From: a virus
IMG/VR virus record: IMGVR_UViG_3300028361_000037
Location: 1 to 52,939 of that record
DNA: 52,939 bases
Direction: 5' to 3' (one strand)
The notes below the pieces were generated by a model. It did no database searches, was not told the origin of the DNA, and saw nothing but the letters and a program-made list of their open reading frames with translations. How positions within the stretch are numbered: position 1 is the stretch's first letter; every line of letters starts with the position of its first letter. Positions 44,701 to 52,939 of this stretch are shown here, one piece after another. The position numbers and the translations under genes were made by a program.

Positions 44701-47700
44701 GCCACCAAAAGTTACATCCCAAAGTGTTTCACCATTTTTACTCCAAAATATGGGGTCTTTAGGGTTATCGTTGGTTCTGTTTCCATCACTAACACCAGAA
44801 CCACCACCAATTAATAAACCGCCCTCAATGATTGGGTCCTCTGAAGATAATCTCCATAATATGCTCCCAACCCAAGCACACCATAGTCTTGGAGAATGAA
44901 TGAACCCAGCTTTTTGATTGAATAAATGTTTTATTTCGTTTACTTCAAAAGGTGAACCATCTGATGTATTCCAAGGTAAGTTGTTTAAAAACAAAAAGGC
45001 TTTGGAATAATTTCCACAGAAATAAATACTTCCATCTTGAGATTCAATCTTTGCTCTACTCTGACCATAATAAAATTTACTACCAAATAATGAAAAAGAA
45101 TGATTATCAGTACTACTCCTATATTCTTCAGTGCCAAAACCAGTAGTAAAACTAGTATCGAATGCTGGTTGTTCAAAATATGGGAAGGTAATTGATGTAT
45201 CACCATTAATTAACGCATTAAATAATTCTCTATTAAGCCCGATATCTTCATGTAAAACATTATCTTCATTATCTAAAAAAAATTTTTCTTTTTCTTTAGG
45301 TGTACTTCTAGTAGTCATCAGACTTTCTTTATCAAAATCATACTTTGTCTTGAGTGGTGTAATCTTATCTGCCGATAATTTTCTGCTTCTACTTAAACCT
45401 TTACTGGCTGAATTTCTGTAAAAGACGTACATTAAAGGTAGTTTTGACCCAATACTACCACCAAAATCCATTTTAACATATTCTTGAATACCCAAAGAAC
45501 CACCAAATGAATTATAGCCAGCTGTTGAATCCACTGTGTCATCTGACATTTTAGCTAAATCAAACAAACTTTCAGTTTCAATATTATCTGAGGTTGGAAA
45601 TAATTTTACGTTATTTTTAAATGAATCAACAGGGATTATTTTCATATACATACTTCCATCAATTGGTTTTTTATTTGATAATCCATCACCGTGATAGTTG
45701 GTTAAAAAGAAACTATCTGTTGCTTTATTAGCATTATTATCCCACCTAGCTTTTTCTTTTAACTCATCTGGGGAAATTAACCATTCACCACTAAAGGTAT
45801 CGCTAATTGGTATTATGCTTTCCCTTCTTTCAGCCCTTGGGTTAGCGTATATGTAGTTATTTTCGGCTTTTATTAATAAATTTTTAAAACCATCATTTTT
45901 ATCTATTTTTACATTAATATAATCTTCTAAACTTAATTGAGAAATTGACTGCAAAAGGGTTTTATTTGTGATGTTTCTTACTATCGCATCAACTTCTATT
46001 TTAGCCATTACCTCAATTTCTTTATTCTCGACATCTAAAGTGTTACTACCATTAGTATAACCTAGAAATGTTATACCTCTGTGTATAATCATACGTATCA
46101 CTTCTTCTTTAGTGGTATAAGTTGTTCTGGCATACGGTTCTTGTTCATTAAATAATTTAGTATCTAATGGGTTTACTGGGAACCAAGTTGTTTCAATCGT
46201 AGCTATTTCTGTTTCTACTTGATTGGTTAATTCTTGAGAAATTATAAATGCTTTTAATAAATCATCAATAAAGTTTAATTCATCAACTAATTGAGGGTTT
46301 TCCAAAACGCCATAATCACCAAGATATTTATCAACAAAATTACCGTCAATCTCTTTTTCTTTATAATCTGGCCAAGCAAAGAATTTATTTTTATTTATGC
46401 TATTTTTTTTAATGTCTGTAGAACTAACTAAATCGGTTGTGAATTTTTTTGCTAATTCTTCAGTTCTGGTTATATTTAGTTCTGCCGCATTAGATACAGT
46501 ATAGATAGTTTCCATCATTACCTCAATAGCTACAGTGAAAATCTCTGTTATATTTTTGACCGTTGGTTCAAAACTTAAGTTATTGCTAAAAGAATTTTTT
46601 AATTCCTCGGCCAAAACCATCTTTGTATTTTTTTCGGTTTTTTTCAGTTCGTTAACGCTGTTAGCTAACGTTTTATATATTTTAGTTAAATTATACGCAT
46701 CAAAAACTAAATCGTCACTTAAACCATTTTTATAATATTTATTCAGATAATTATTTATATTTTTTTTGTATTGTAACATACCATCAAATGACCCAATTAC
46801 CCCAGTTAAATAATCATCGGTTTCAGACCCAGATAAAGATTTTTTAGTTTCAAATACTGTTAAACCTTTGTCTATTCCAATTGTAGTTAAATCAGTAAAA
46901 TCAATTAATTTAAGGGTAACAATATTAGTTGTTAGTTTGTTAAATTTTTCTATATTTAATGAAATCATTGAAGTATAATCGTTGATGGCTTTATTAACTA
47001 TATCAGGTTTTTTATTATTAGGTTTTATAATGAAAGTAAATTCAGGTCTAGCTAACTCTGGAATAACATCTAAAGCAACACCTAGAATATTTAGATTATT
47101 TTTAATTTCATCTATTAGTTTTAATGCCTCGTTTATACTATTGAGATTTTTTGACGCATCAGAATTATTTGATATTTTTGGGATACCTTCATTTATTTTA
47201 CCAATGGCAATCATTAACTCGTTTAAATCTAAAATTTTTGAAGTTCTTTTTAAATTTATGGCGGCATATATCGATTTACCGATTTCAGTATATGGTATTG
47301 CTTTCATATACCCAATAATTAAATCCGATAACATAGCATAAGTATAACCAACAAATTGACATTGAATTTCAAAGTTACCAGTTTTTGAATTAAATTTAGC
47401 GTTAAATTTAAGCATATGAAGACAGTAAGTTACTGGCTTACCGTAATAACCTTTTATCTCCAACTCAAATAACGGGTATGGTAATTGAAAAAAAACGCCA
47501 TATTTATTCCCTGAATTATTACCAGAAATATTTTCCTCGTTTTGAAAAATAGAGCTACCTCTCACATCAACGAAATCAATACTAATCATTGGTGCCATTG
47601 ATGGATTAAAAGAAATATCGATATTTGTGATACCTAAAGTTTCACTATTTAATGTTCCTTTATCAAATACCGTAGTTAAATCAGTATACTTAGTTGTTAG

Positions 47701-47946
47701 TGATTTACCAGCTCCTGTTTCACTTCCTTCAATGAAATTAACAGATATTTTACTAGAACTTTCTACCGAACTACTTTCACCTGTTGTGCTTAATACTGTT
47801 CTAGCCTTTCTACTTGTTCTTAAAATAACAGATATGTTTAAATCCTCTAAAGGAACTGACATATTATTACTTGAATCAAACCCATCTCTATCGTTTGGGT
47901 CAACTATTGTTAACTTACCAGCACTACACCCTATTTTATTCTCCAT
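41695..47946 (-). CDS. Giant baseplate hub/tail lysin with M15 peptidase and second lytic domain
   Basis: I prefer the ATG at 47946 (MENKIGCSAGKLTIVDP), overlapping the upstream stop by 11 nt; an in-frame ATG at 47994 also exists. This gives 2083 residues. The N-terminal 250 residues look hub-like (ISFNPSMAPMISIDFVDVRG; FQLPYPLFELEIKGYYGK). Around residues 1755-1840 an M15-type D,D-peptidase site is visible: SPHGWGIAVDLQ (His-x6-Asp) and HWHWEYHG. The last ~150 residues (VFAIMFAEASKNAERTSFKS; GFNYSGVQTDGG) resemble a lysozyme/glucosaminidase-like domain. It would combine T4 gp27/gp5 roles: forming the hub and cutting peptidoglycan during injection. Confidence 0.78.
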   Translation of the reverse strand: MENKIGCSAGKLTIVDPNDRDGFDSSNNMSVPLEDLNISVILRTSRKARTVLSTTGESSSVESSSKISVNFIEGSETGAGKSLTTKYTDLTTVFDKGTLNSETLGITNIDISFNPSMAPMISIDFVDVRGSSIFQNEENISGNNSGNKYGVFFQLPYPLFELEIKGYYGKPVTYCLHMLKFNAKFNSKTGNFEIQCQFVGYTYAMLSDLIIGYMKAIPYTEIGKSIYAAINLKRTSKILDLNELMIAIGKINEGIPKISNNSDASKNLNSINEALKLIDEIKNNLNILGVALDVIPELARPEFTFIIKPNNKKPDIVNKAINDYTSMISLNIEKFNKLTTNIVTLKLIDFTDLTTIGIDKGLTVFETKKSLSGSETDDYLTGVIGSFDGMLQYKKNINNYLNKYYKNGLSDDLVFDAYNLTKIYKTLANSVNELKKTEKNTKMVLAEELKNSFSNNLSFEPTVKNITEIFTVAIEVMMETIYTVSNAAELNITRTEELAKKFTTDLVSSTDIKKNSINKNKFFAWPDYKEKEIDGNFVDKYLGDYGVLENPQLVDELNFIDDLLKAFIISQELTNQVETEIATIETTWFPVNPLDTKLFNEQEPYARTTYTTKEEVIRMIIHRGITFLGYTNGSNTLDVENKEIEVMAKIEVDAIVRNITNKTLLQSISQLSLEDYINVKIDKNDGFKNLLIKAENNYIYANPRAERRESIIPISDTFSGEWLISPDELKEKARWDNNANKATDSFFLTNYHGDGLSNKKPIDGSMYMKIIPVDSFKNNVKLFPTSDNIETESLFDLAKMSDDTVDSTAGYNSFGGSLGIQEYVKMDFGGSIGSKLPLMYVFYRNSASKGLSRSRKLSADKITPLKTKYDFDKESLMTTRSTPKEKEKFFLDNEDNVLHEDIGLNRELFNALINGDTSITFPYFEQPAFDTSFTTGFGTEEYRSSTDNHSFSLFGSKFYYGQSRAKIESQDGSIYFCGNYSKAFLFLNNLPWNTSDGSPFEVNEIKHLFNQKAGFIHSPRLWCAWVGSILWRLSSEDPIIEGGLLIGGGSGVSDGNRTNDNPKDPIFWSKNGETLWDVTFGGNHDRDELLQWLEWGLSLGKDYVNIDKDSLFRRLPIQVIEEFKNSFFSFVNGTDDKVSWNELKNELEIFSGNSTEFNSFLNTIKNAVNEKNDTISVVNYINDKFKSKNYVIMTPIGPPRNESNVSSRDNDYLALEMGGNYATNSGVKALIDAMKQEVIIVNNNYKIWRDETDSGNNRYINSVSVASFNIYLSALITEIKTQIDSFSPTLIKRKIEQQVFGTTDESVIKFILYTTCKNINDKWLAGATDPKNLIFQCGDSSSRSVRSKVDLELAKNNGRDTPSLIDSFRFVSRSFQDIGDKLFINPIPVNNYLIKSPNTSAYDAISGLLDSNKFVFNALPTFVNYKDPENLKAMFGTYPNYEEAIANGSCGPNFVCVYAGQPSKHLDFNNSEYGNDSFDFECNDGNVSTDAPNDFTTDISDGEDPVAVFKVAYGQQNQNIFKDILLDQSEFIETDESLQIQEDISQKGGQTNRSLAGQNIFNVYSVRSYKAQVEMMGNAMIQPMMYFQLDNIPMFHGAYMITGVKHNIKPNYMSTVFTGTRTRYSDTPLITAYDLFMSLTDSIDTENAGTGVIDGETGSFKTGSYAPIIQTIIENGSLNSIIESNNITLTKIDKIKYISFELDPDKRMLTEAAVPLTNMLTDWGKWMSENDFTPVSGSGDNAIHAYITSMYRVRPKQNSPHGWGIAVDLQMFRRNGSEGIFRNEFTTGSPAKFFNFEENPAIGWLYRNSYKYGFVQPYWANDGQGLGKVNGEEHWHWEYHGKSAICMLRNRPIPGAGGNKASDNPLSEIKEELIKPFVKNPKGKDGKEAVYIGCNYKTINASDRQNGIEGAIGCKSPKYDFKFQNPIPEPTLIGYNTTVNKIKLITSDIGLGKAVFAIMFAEASKNAERTSFKSAGGFNYSGVQTDGGKWGSPGITGQYCRVDSGGKTRAFAVFDDDDGFLKFMVDRVRSKGFNSDNANDWVTTYINRWWSPADKANFNLGTPTFNQKLAIYNSAIKRWDQFA

Positions 47947-48256
47947 ATAATAATTTATGATTTTTAACTTCCCCCATGTATCTATTGATTGCACTTTCGA
48001 ATGGGAAAGGAATCCTAATCATGGACATATCTGGTATGTTAAATTCTAACCCACCGTATTGTGGATTGGCTAACATGATTAGCCAACCACTATACGGATT
48101 ATTATAATACAAATTACTTAATTTGTCAAGTCTAGTTAAGCCTTGTTTATATACCATACTTTTATCTTCACCAGAAAGTGGTATTTTAATACCTGGAATT
48201 GGTGAAATATTTTCATTAATTCTAAATCTACTATATCTATCGAAATATTCGTTCAT
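47936..48256 (-). CDS. 53: gp53-like baseplate wedge protein
   Basis: The likely start is ATG 48256 (MNEYFDRYSRFRIN), which follows an AACAAATAAA leader; an upstream in-frame ATG at 48307 is less convincing. This gives 106 residues. The core, GLTRLDKLSNLYYNNPYSGW with LIMLANPQYGG and IRIPFPFE, fits the gp53/LysM-like wedge family, where the Y-x-P-xx-W-x-I-x-x-AN pattern recurs. In T4, gp53 clamps gp6, gp7 and gp25 together. Its stop overlaps the hub gene start. Assignment is by motif and neighbourhood. Confidence 0.7.
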   Translation of the reverse strand: MNEYFDRYSRFRINENISPIPGIKIPLSGEDKSMVYKQGLTRLDKLSNLYYNNPYSGWLIMLANPQYGGLEFNIPDMSMIRIPFPFESAINRYMGEVKNHKLLYGE

Positions 48257-48339
48257 TTTATTTGTTTTTTTAACATGTTGTACCAGATAAAGGACGCTTT
48301 GTCTCAAGTATCATGGATTACTTTTTTATAACCTATAAA

Positions 48340-51300
48340 TTAATTTACGAAATCAATCAAGGTCTTTGAATCACGTAAATATTTTCTATCGTAAAAAAAC
48401 TTTATATCTAATTCTGGTATTGAAATAACGAAAGTTAATTTATTACTTGGTTCAATAGCGAAATCACCTATAATAGCACCCCAATTTTTTACTTCAGATA
48501 AAAATACCGTATTGTTTTCTTCTGTAATATTTTTAAGTTTAAACGATACTAATTCTAATGAATTCATTGTTGTTACATTAGAATTTAAAGTTATTTTTAC
48601 GTCATATTCTTTTGATAATTCTTGATTAGAATCAAACCCAAATTTACCACCTAAAGTGTTAAATGTACTTATCTGAATCGTAAAATAATCTTTTTTTAAC
48701 GTTAAAAAATTTTTCAGAATATCATAATCACTAACAGTAACTTCTAAATCAGTGTTTACTGATGTCGATTGACCACTTTGTGAGACTTCCGTTTCATTTT
48801 CTTTTTCTTGATTTATATTTTCATTATCAATAATTTCCATACCGTTTTCATCTTTTTCTATTTCAGATATATCTTTTATTCCATTGTGTAAATACCATGG
48901 TCTAAATGTATTAACTATTTCGACTCCTGCTAATTCAATCCCATTAAATGGTTCATCAATTACTGGTGCTATCTCACTAACTTTAGCTGGGGCAATCATT
49001 GGTTTATCTTTTGATATGTAATCAGCTCTAGGGTCGTAAACTTGTGTGTTTGCAAAATAGTTAAACGATAACGCATTTTGTAATTTGTTAATTGGCCCCA
49101 TAAGGGTAGAACCACCAATAAATTTAAAACTCATACTAACATTGGCAATCATTGGTTGGACACCAATACCCTCTGGATTTAAATCCCAAACCAATGGCTC
49201 ATAATCAATACTAACGTTATCAATCACTATTTTAGTATTATAAAAATCACCAATTCTTAAAATACATATCGGTGGTCTACCAAATGCTAAATTTGTCGCA
49301 CCTTGTTCTTCCATAGTTGGTCCTTGTCTAGTACATTGTAATAAAAAAGTTAACCTAGAATTTAATCCTTCTGGTGTAGTCGAATGGAAAGCTGGGTGAA
49401 AATATTTTATTTTTTGTCTAAAACTATCAAACACTAATGGGTCTTCATCAGTTAATTTGTCAAAATATAAAGTTTCATTGTAATATTTACCACTTATTTT
49501 ATTATTTATTCTTCTATTGTTATTATCGTCATTAATTACTTCTTTTTTAGGTAAGTCTTCACCAGCAATGTCTTTACTGTAAATAAACGATACTTTGGCT
49601 ACCCTGTCTTGTTTACAAGCTAATGAATCGGTAGGACACTCTGCCGCTTGTCTTAATTTTGGTATTCCTTCGCAAGGAATGCAGCCAATTGATTGAATCT
49701 CTATCGTTTCACCAATAATAAACCTTTTATCAAAGTCAGCGTCAGTTAATTTAGGTGAACCAGCTTTTATTGATGGCCACCATCTTTGTTTAATGTCTTC
49801 CTTTAGATTAATTGCTCTATCTTTAGCTAATTTATTATTATAAACAATATTTCCTTGTCTACTAGCATAGCCAGTTATCGTAGCAATAAAGTTTGGTGAT
49901 ACTTCAATTAAATGTTTTGTCATTAATTCAACAAGTTTAGGGTCAAAATAACCATTTAATACTTGACTATCTGCACAAACAATTGTTGGTGAAGTTGCTG
50001 GGCTTCGTTTTTCTTCAATATTTTCAGAATAATTTAACCCAAAATTATATCTGTCTGGCCAACCTTCACCATCGGATTGGATGCTGTTGTTTCTGGCACC
50101 AGGGGTGTAATTAGCCATATAATTTCCAAGTCCTTGGTCTTCACCGTTTTCATTGACTGAATAATCTATGGGTGTTGAATCTGTTTTGTTATTAAGACCG
50201 TTTTCATATAATAATTCAATAGCTGCGTTATCGTTAGGAAAATAAACTGATATATCTGTGGGTACCACTTCTTCTTCAATAACTTTAACATCTTCATTTA
50301 TTGGTGTTGATTTAACTATATCGCTAATTTGGGATGGTGTTAATTTTTCACTAAATTTACTATCTGGGTCAATACATCCAGCCCAAAATGAAGCCATATA
50401 ACTGTCATCTGGTCCTTCTTCCCCTCTAAAACTATTTATATAACTAGGGTGGTCAACAATAATTTGAAATGATAAATTACCTGTTCTTTCAGTATTATTG
50501 TAAGTGTATATTGGTTCTCCACGCCCAATAAAATTACTTGTTTCCCAACTTAAACTACTATTTTCACTAAAGTTAATATTATATGGTGGAAACCACATGA
50601 TTCTACCTTTTTTACCAGTTAGTAGGTCTCCTGGGCCACGCTCTGACCTAGGCAATAAAGTATTACTATCAGCCCAAGCAAGGTTTTCAATAGAAAACAT
50701 ATATTGTTTTGGGTCTGTAGGTATGTCATCAGTGTAAGGTGTTATTTTTGGAATACCAAATTCACTTAATATTGACCCTTGAGTATTATTACGATATGGA
50801 ACTGTAGTATTAATTCCGTTTACTGTAGTTGCACCCTTATTATCAATACCATCGGTACCACTTCTAACTAACTTTTTAACTCTATCGTATCTATCAAGAG
50901 TGGTCCAACTTCTACAATAAGTATCATTAGCTGATATGTTCTCTTCACCTTTATATCTACCTTGTTCGTTAAATAATGAAGCTTTTAATACTGCATTACC
51001 TTTGGAAAAACCTTTACCGTTGGCTGTCTGTATTTGAGATGATTTTTTATCCATATCCCCTTTAGCTGTAATGATATTAATCATACCTTTACTGTTGAAT
51101 AGTTTTTGGGTTTTAATTAATAAAGATTTTCTATCACCTACAAGTTCATCATTTCGACCAATTATATCTTGTATAAATCTAAAATTATCTGGTAATATTA
51201 GTTCATTTATGGTATTTACAGCCTCACCATTTGTAGATGTCCAAGTAAAGTTAACATCACTTACTTTTCTGTTTTCGTATCCACTATTACCTCTTGGTCC

Positions 51301-52674
51301 AGCACCTATTTCTTCTGGGCTTAAAAATCCAGACTCTATTACTTTTTGTTCTCTATTATAACTTAAACTTGGTATAACACCACCAGTAACCCCAAACTCC
51401 ATACTACTCAATAAATTAACAAAATGTCCTTGTCCGTTACTGTAAGCATAAAGGTTTGGTGAAGATATTGCGTCTTTGGAATAATCTCCCTTATTATTTG
51501 AATAAGCTGGACTATAGCCGCTTCTAAATACACTATTTAAAGGTGAGTCTACCCCACCGTTACTAATACCATCTAAGTTGGCTTTAAAATTACTAATTAA
51601 CGCCAATGCTTGACCACTACCAGTATATTTAAGCATCTCATTTGCTCTATCAATATTCTCTGAATCCCCATTTTCTGTTTGAAAAATAGAACCAGCATCA
51701 CCTAAATAACTTCTTGGTATCGTAAAGCCTAGTATTTTGCCCGCTGTGTCCAAAATTCGTCCACCAGTAGTACTTGGTACCGTAATCTTATAAGTAGGTC
51801 TTAAACCGACTAATCCATCGCCTTTAATAAGACTTAAAATATTGTCTTTAACATTTAAAGCACCCAATAGTTCTTGTTGAACATTAAATGCTGCATTATT
51901 AGCTAAAGCTAAGGCTAATTGTTGTCCACCAACCATGCCAAGTTTGGTATCATTGATAATCCCAGTTGCACCTAGTAATCTACCAGCTATTGAAGACCTA
52001 ATATTAAAACTAGTAGTTAAACCACCACTACCAAAACCCAATCCTTGTCCACTTAAAACACTACCAATGATATTTGCTGTTTTTATCGCACCCCCACCAC
52101 CAATATTCAAACCACCTTTTTCATCTAAATAACCAGATATTTGGTTTGTAAAATTTACTTGGTCATTGACGATAAAATCAGCTACATCTAATTGTTGTGA
52201 TTCATCTTTATATAAGTTCTTTTTAAGATTTTTATTTTTTGTTTCAGCTAACTTAGTTTTAGCTAATAAACCATATTCAATAATACTTTCGTTAACACCA
52301 ATTGGATAAGATATTGGTGTATTTGGCCAATTTGAATCTGGATTTGAAGGTAAATATTGAACACCTAATAAATCATTTGCTGTTGATGCTGTATTTTGGA
52401 AAGTGTTTACGGAAATGTTGTTATCCTTGAAAATAATACCATTTGTTTCTAATGGTAAAAAATTAGGAATTACGTTAACATTATTATTTACGGTTAAATC
52501 CAATAATGGTTCACCAATCCTTGGACTACCATTTAAAGAAGTTGAAATAGTAGGATAGCTTGGGGGGAGATTTAAATTTAATAAAAAATCCCTAATCCCG
52601 TAATCAACTGTAACACCATTTATTGTATTTTTTGTTGAATATGAAGGAGATGCTGTATTATAGTAAATTGGCAT
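48340..52674 (-). CDS. Giant tail/baseplate protein with OmpA-like domain (1444 aa)
   Basis: The 1444-residue protein has a glycine-rich N-terminal third (GGLNIGGGGAIKTANIIGSV; GQGLGFGSGGLTTSF). Around residues 900-1020 is an OmpA/MotB-like peptidoglycan-binding domain (VELMTKHLIEVSPNFIATIT, GYASRQGNIVYNNKLAKDRA). The C-terminal third includes AFGRPPICILRIGDFYNTKI and PLVWDLNPEGIGVQPMIANV, typical of hub-associated tail proteins carrying LysM-like contacts. It lies upstream of the gp53-like and hub-lysin genes in the same direction. Holding peptidoglycan while the hub lysin cuts it is a reasonable inference. Start at 52674 is MPIYYNTASP. Confidence 0.7.
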   Translation of the reverse strand: MPIYYNTASPSYSTKNTINGVTVDYGIRDFLLNLNLPPSYPTISTSLNGSPRIGEPLLDLTVNNNVNVIPNFLPLETNGIIFKDNNISVNTFQNTASTANDLLGVQYLPSNPDSNWPNTPISYPIGVNESIIEYGLLAKTKLAETKNKNLKKNLYKDESQQLDVADFIVNDQVNFTNQISGYLDEKGGLNIGGGGAIKTANIIGSVLSGQGLGFGSGGLTTSFNIRSSIAGRLLGATGIINDTKLGMVGGQQLALALANNAAFNVQQELLGALNVKDNILSLIKGDGLVGLRPTYKITVPSTTGGRILDTAGKILGFTIPRSYLGDAGSIFQTENGDSENIDRANEMLKYTGSGQALALISNFKANLDGISNGGVDSPLNSVFRSGYSPAYSNNKGDYSKDAISSPNLYAYSNGQGHFVNLLSSMEFGVTGGVIPSLSYNREQKVIESGFLSPEEIGAGPRGNSGYENRKVSDVNFTWTSTNGEAVNTINELILPDNFRFIQDIIGRNDELVGDRKSLLIKTQKLFNSKGMINIITAKGDMDKKSSQIQTANGKGFSKGNAVLKASLFNEQGRYKGEENISANDTYCRSWTTLDRYDRVKKLVRSGTDGIDNKGATTVNGINTTVPYRNNTQGSILSEFGIPKITPYTDDIPTDPKQYMFSIENLAWADSNTLLPRSERGPGDLLTGKKGRIMWFPPYNINFSENSSLSWETSNFIGRGEPIYTYNNTERTGNLSFQIIVDHPSYINSFRGEEGPDDSYMASFWAGCIDPDSKFSEKLTPSQISDIVKSTPINEDVKVIEEEVVPTDISVYFPNDNAAIELLYENGLNNKTDSTPIDYSVNENGEDQGLGNYMANYTPGARNNSIQSDGEGWPDRYNFGLNYSENIEEKRSPATSPTIVCADSQVLNGYFDPKLVELMTKHLIEVSPNFIATITGYASRQGNIVYNNKLAKDRAINLKEDIKQRWWPSIKAGSPKLTDADFDKRFIIGETIEIQSIGCIPCEGIPKLRQAAECPTDSLACKQDRVAKVSFIYSKDIAGEDLPKKEVINDDNNNRRINNKISGKYYNETLYFDKLTDEDPLVFDSFRQKIKYFHPAFHSTTPEGLNSRLTFLLQCTRQGPTMEEQGATNLAFGRPPICILRIGDFYNTKIVIDNVSIDYEPLVWDLNPEGIGVQPMIANVSMSFKFIGGSTLMGPINKLQNALSFNYFANTQVYDPRADYISKDKPMIAPAKVSEIAPVIDEPFNGIELAGVEIVNTFRPWYLHNGIKDISEIEKDENGMEIIDNENINQEKENETEVSQSGQSTSVNTDLEVTVSDYDILKNFLTLKKDYFTIQISTFNTLGGKFGFDSNQELSKEYDVKITLNSNVTTMNSLELVSFKLKNITEENNTVFLSEVKNWGAIIGDFAIEPSNKLTFVISIPELDIKFFYDRKYLRDSKTLIDFVN

Positions 52675-52737
52675 AAATATTTATTTTTATATAAATAGTT
52701 ACTAATTTCATATAAAAATATATAAATTTAGTTTTTT

Positions 52738-52939
52738 TTAGTTAGAGGAACTATAAATCCCTCTATCATAAATATTAATACTTGCATTATAATCTGCATC
52801 TATTTCATATTTACAACTTGTACATTTGAAGGTCTCGCCTTGGCGAGACTTCTTATCTACATGACCGCAACTAGAACATGTTTGTGAGGTATATGCTGGT
52901 GAAACCTTCACCAGCATAATACCGTTATCCTCACATATT
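52738..52939 (-). CDS. tnpB: TnpB (IS200/IS605-type RNA-guided nuclease), C-terminal end only
   Basis: Hand translation of the last 67 codons gives LVKVSPAYTSQTCSSCGHVD, KKSRQGETFKCTSCKYEIDA and DYNASINIYDRG before TAA at 52738. This is the zinc ribbon (CSSC and CTSC) and the RuvC-III motif (D-A-D-Y-N-A-S-x-N-I) of TnpB. The 5' part lies beyond the window. Family members cut DNA guided by an RNA from the 3' end of the gene. Codons such as CTG, GTG and CGC are less AT-rich than the neighbours, suggesting recent arrival. No TnpA is visible. Confidence 0.9.
   Translation of the reverse strand, partial: ICEDNGIMLVKVSPAYTSQTCSSCGHVDKKSRQGETFKCTSCKYEIDADYNASINIYDRGIYSSSN
52832..52849. repeat. 8-bp perfect hairpin in tnpB 3' coding region
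   Basis: GTCTCGCC (52832-52839), loop TT, GGCGAGAC (52842-52849). It codes for the loop between the two zinc-binding CxxC pairs (KSRQGE). Confidence 0.85.
52892..52918. repeat. 12-bp perfect hairpin in tnpB 3' coding region
   Basis: TATGCTGGTGAA (52892-52903), loop ACC, TTCACCAGCATA (52907-52918). It lies about 150-180 nt upstream of the tnpB stop, in the zone where guide (omega/reRNA) scaffolds of TnpB elements begin. Confidence 0.88.

Noticed and set aside
47947-47994. Start of the hub gene at the upstream in-frame ATG (47994).
   Set aside because: Those 16 residues lie over the end of the gp53-like gene in another frame, whereas MENKIGCSAGK at 47946 follows the usual A/T-rich leader and stop-start overlap seen elsewhere here.

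Overview
This window is a piece of an AT-rich tailed-phage genome with a T4-like (myovirus) replication, nucleotide-metabolism and baseplate gene set. Almost every gene reads leftward (minus strand). The host is most likely a member of the Bacteroidota, probably a flavobacterium. Three lines of evidence agree: start codons follow A-rich leaders with no obvious Shine-Dalgarno sequence; several early-type genes carry the Bacteroidota promoter pattern (TTG/TTTG, about 20 nt, TAnnTTTG); and two tail proteins carry repeats that look like flavobacterial surface-adhesin repeats.

Layout, left to right. 1-3807: DNA-processing genes (Dda/RecD-like helicase cut by the window edge, RecB/Cas4-like nuclease, DnaG-type primase, RuvC-like resolvase) plus one rightward gene of papain/transglutaminase-like appearance. 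3859-24548: tail, fibre and baseplate-periphery proteins, most without a nameable family, including a 1334-residue P2-gpI-like protein with adhesin repeats and a 1408-residue protein with SprB-like repeats and an odd hydrophobic segment. 24594-28557: baseplate wedge genes 6 and 25, separated by a rightward free-standing Vsr-type homing endonuclease gene. 28660-32891: class Ia ribonucleotide reductase. 32921-39514: replicative helicase, FEN-like exonuclease, UvsX recombinase, gp32-like SSB. 39648-41667: four genes I do not recognise. 41695-52674: giant tail lysin/hub protein, gp53-like wedge protein, and a 1444-residue protein with an OmpA-like domain. 52738-end: the 3' end of a TnpB gene.

The striking theme is protein splicing. 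NrdA is broken into three genes joined by two different split inteins, one placed directly before the thiyl-radical cysteine. The DnaB/gp41-type helicase is broken into two genes by a third split intein, and its first piece also holds a contiguous LAGLIDADG intein inside the Walker A motif. With the Vsr-type endonuclease and TnpB, six intein or nuclease-type selfish elements sit in one window. Fractured phage genes with split inteins and Vsr-like endonucleases are a known phenomenon (reported from marine metagenomes); the density and combination here are what stand out.

Other unusual signals: a 28-nt perfect antisense match between the 3' end of the large tail gene and the helicase gene; a spare C-terminal cassette lying in frame after that tail gene's stop; a displaced N-terminal domain suggesting +1 frameshifting; simple-sequence repeats abutting start codons; and two apparently leaderless promoters. 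All database-type statements here are from memory of family motifs; no search was run.
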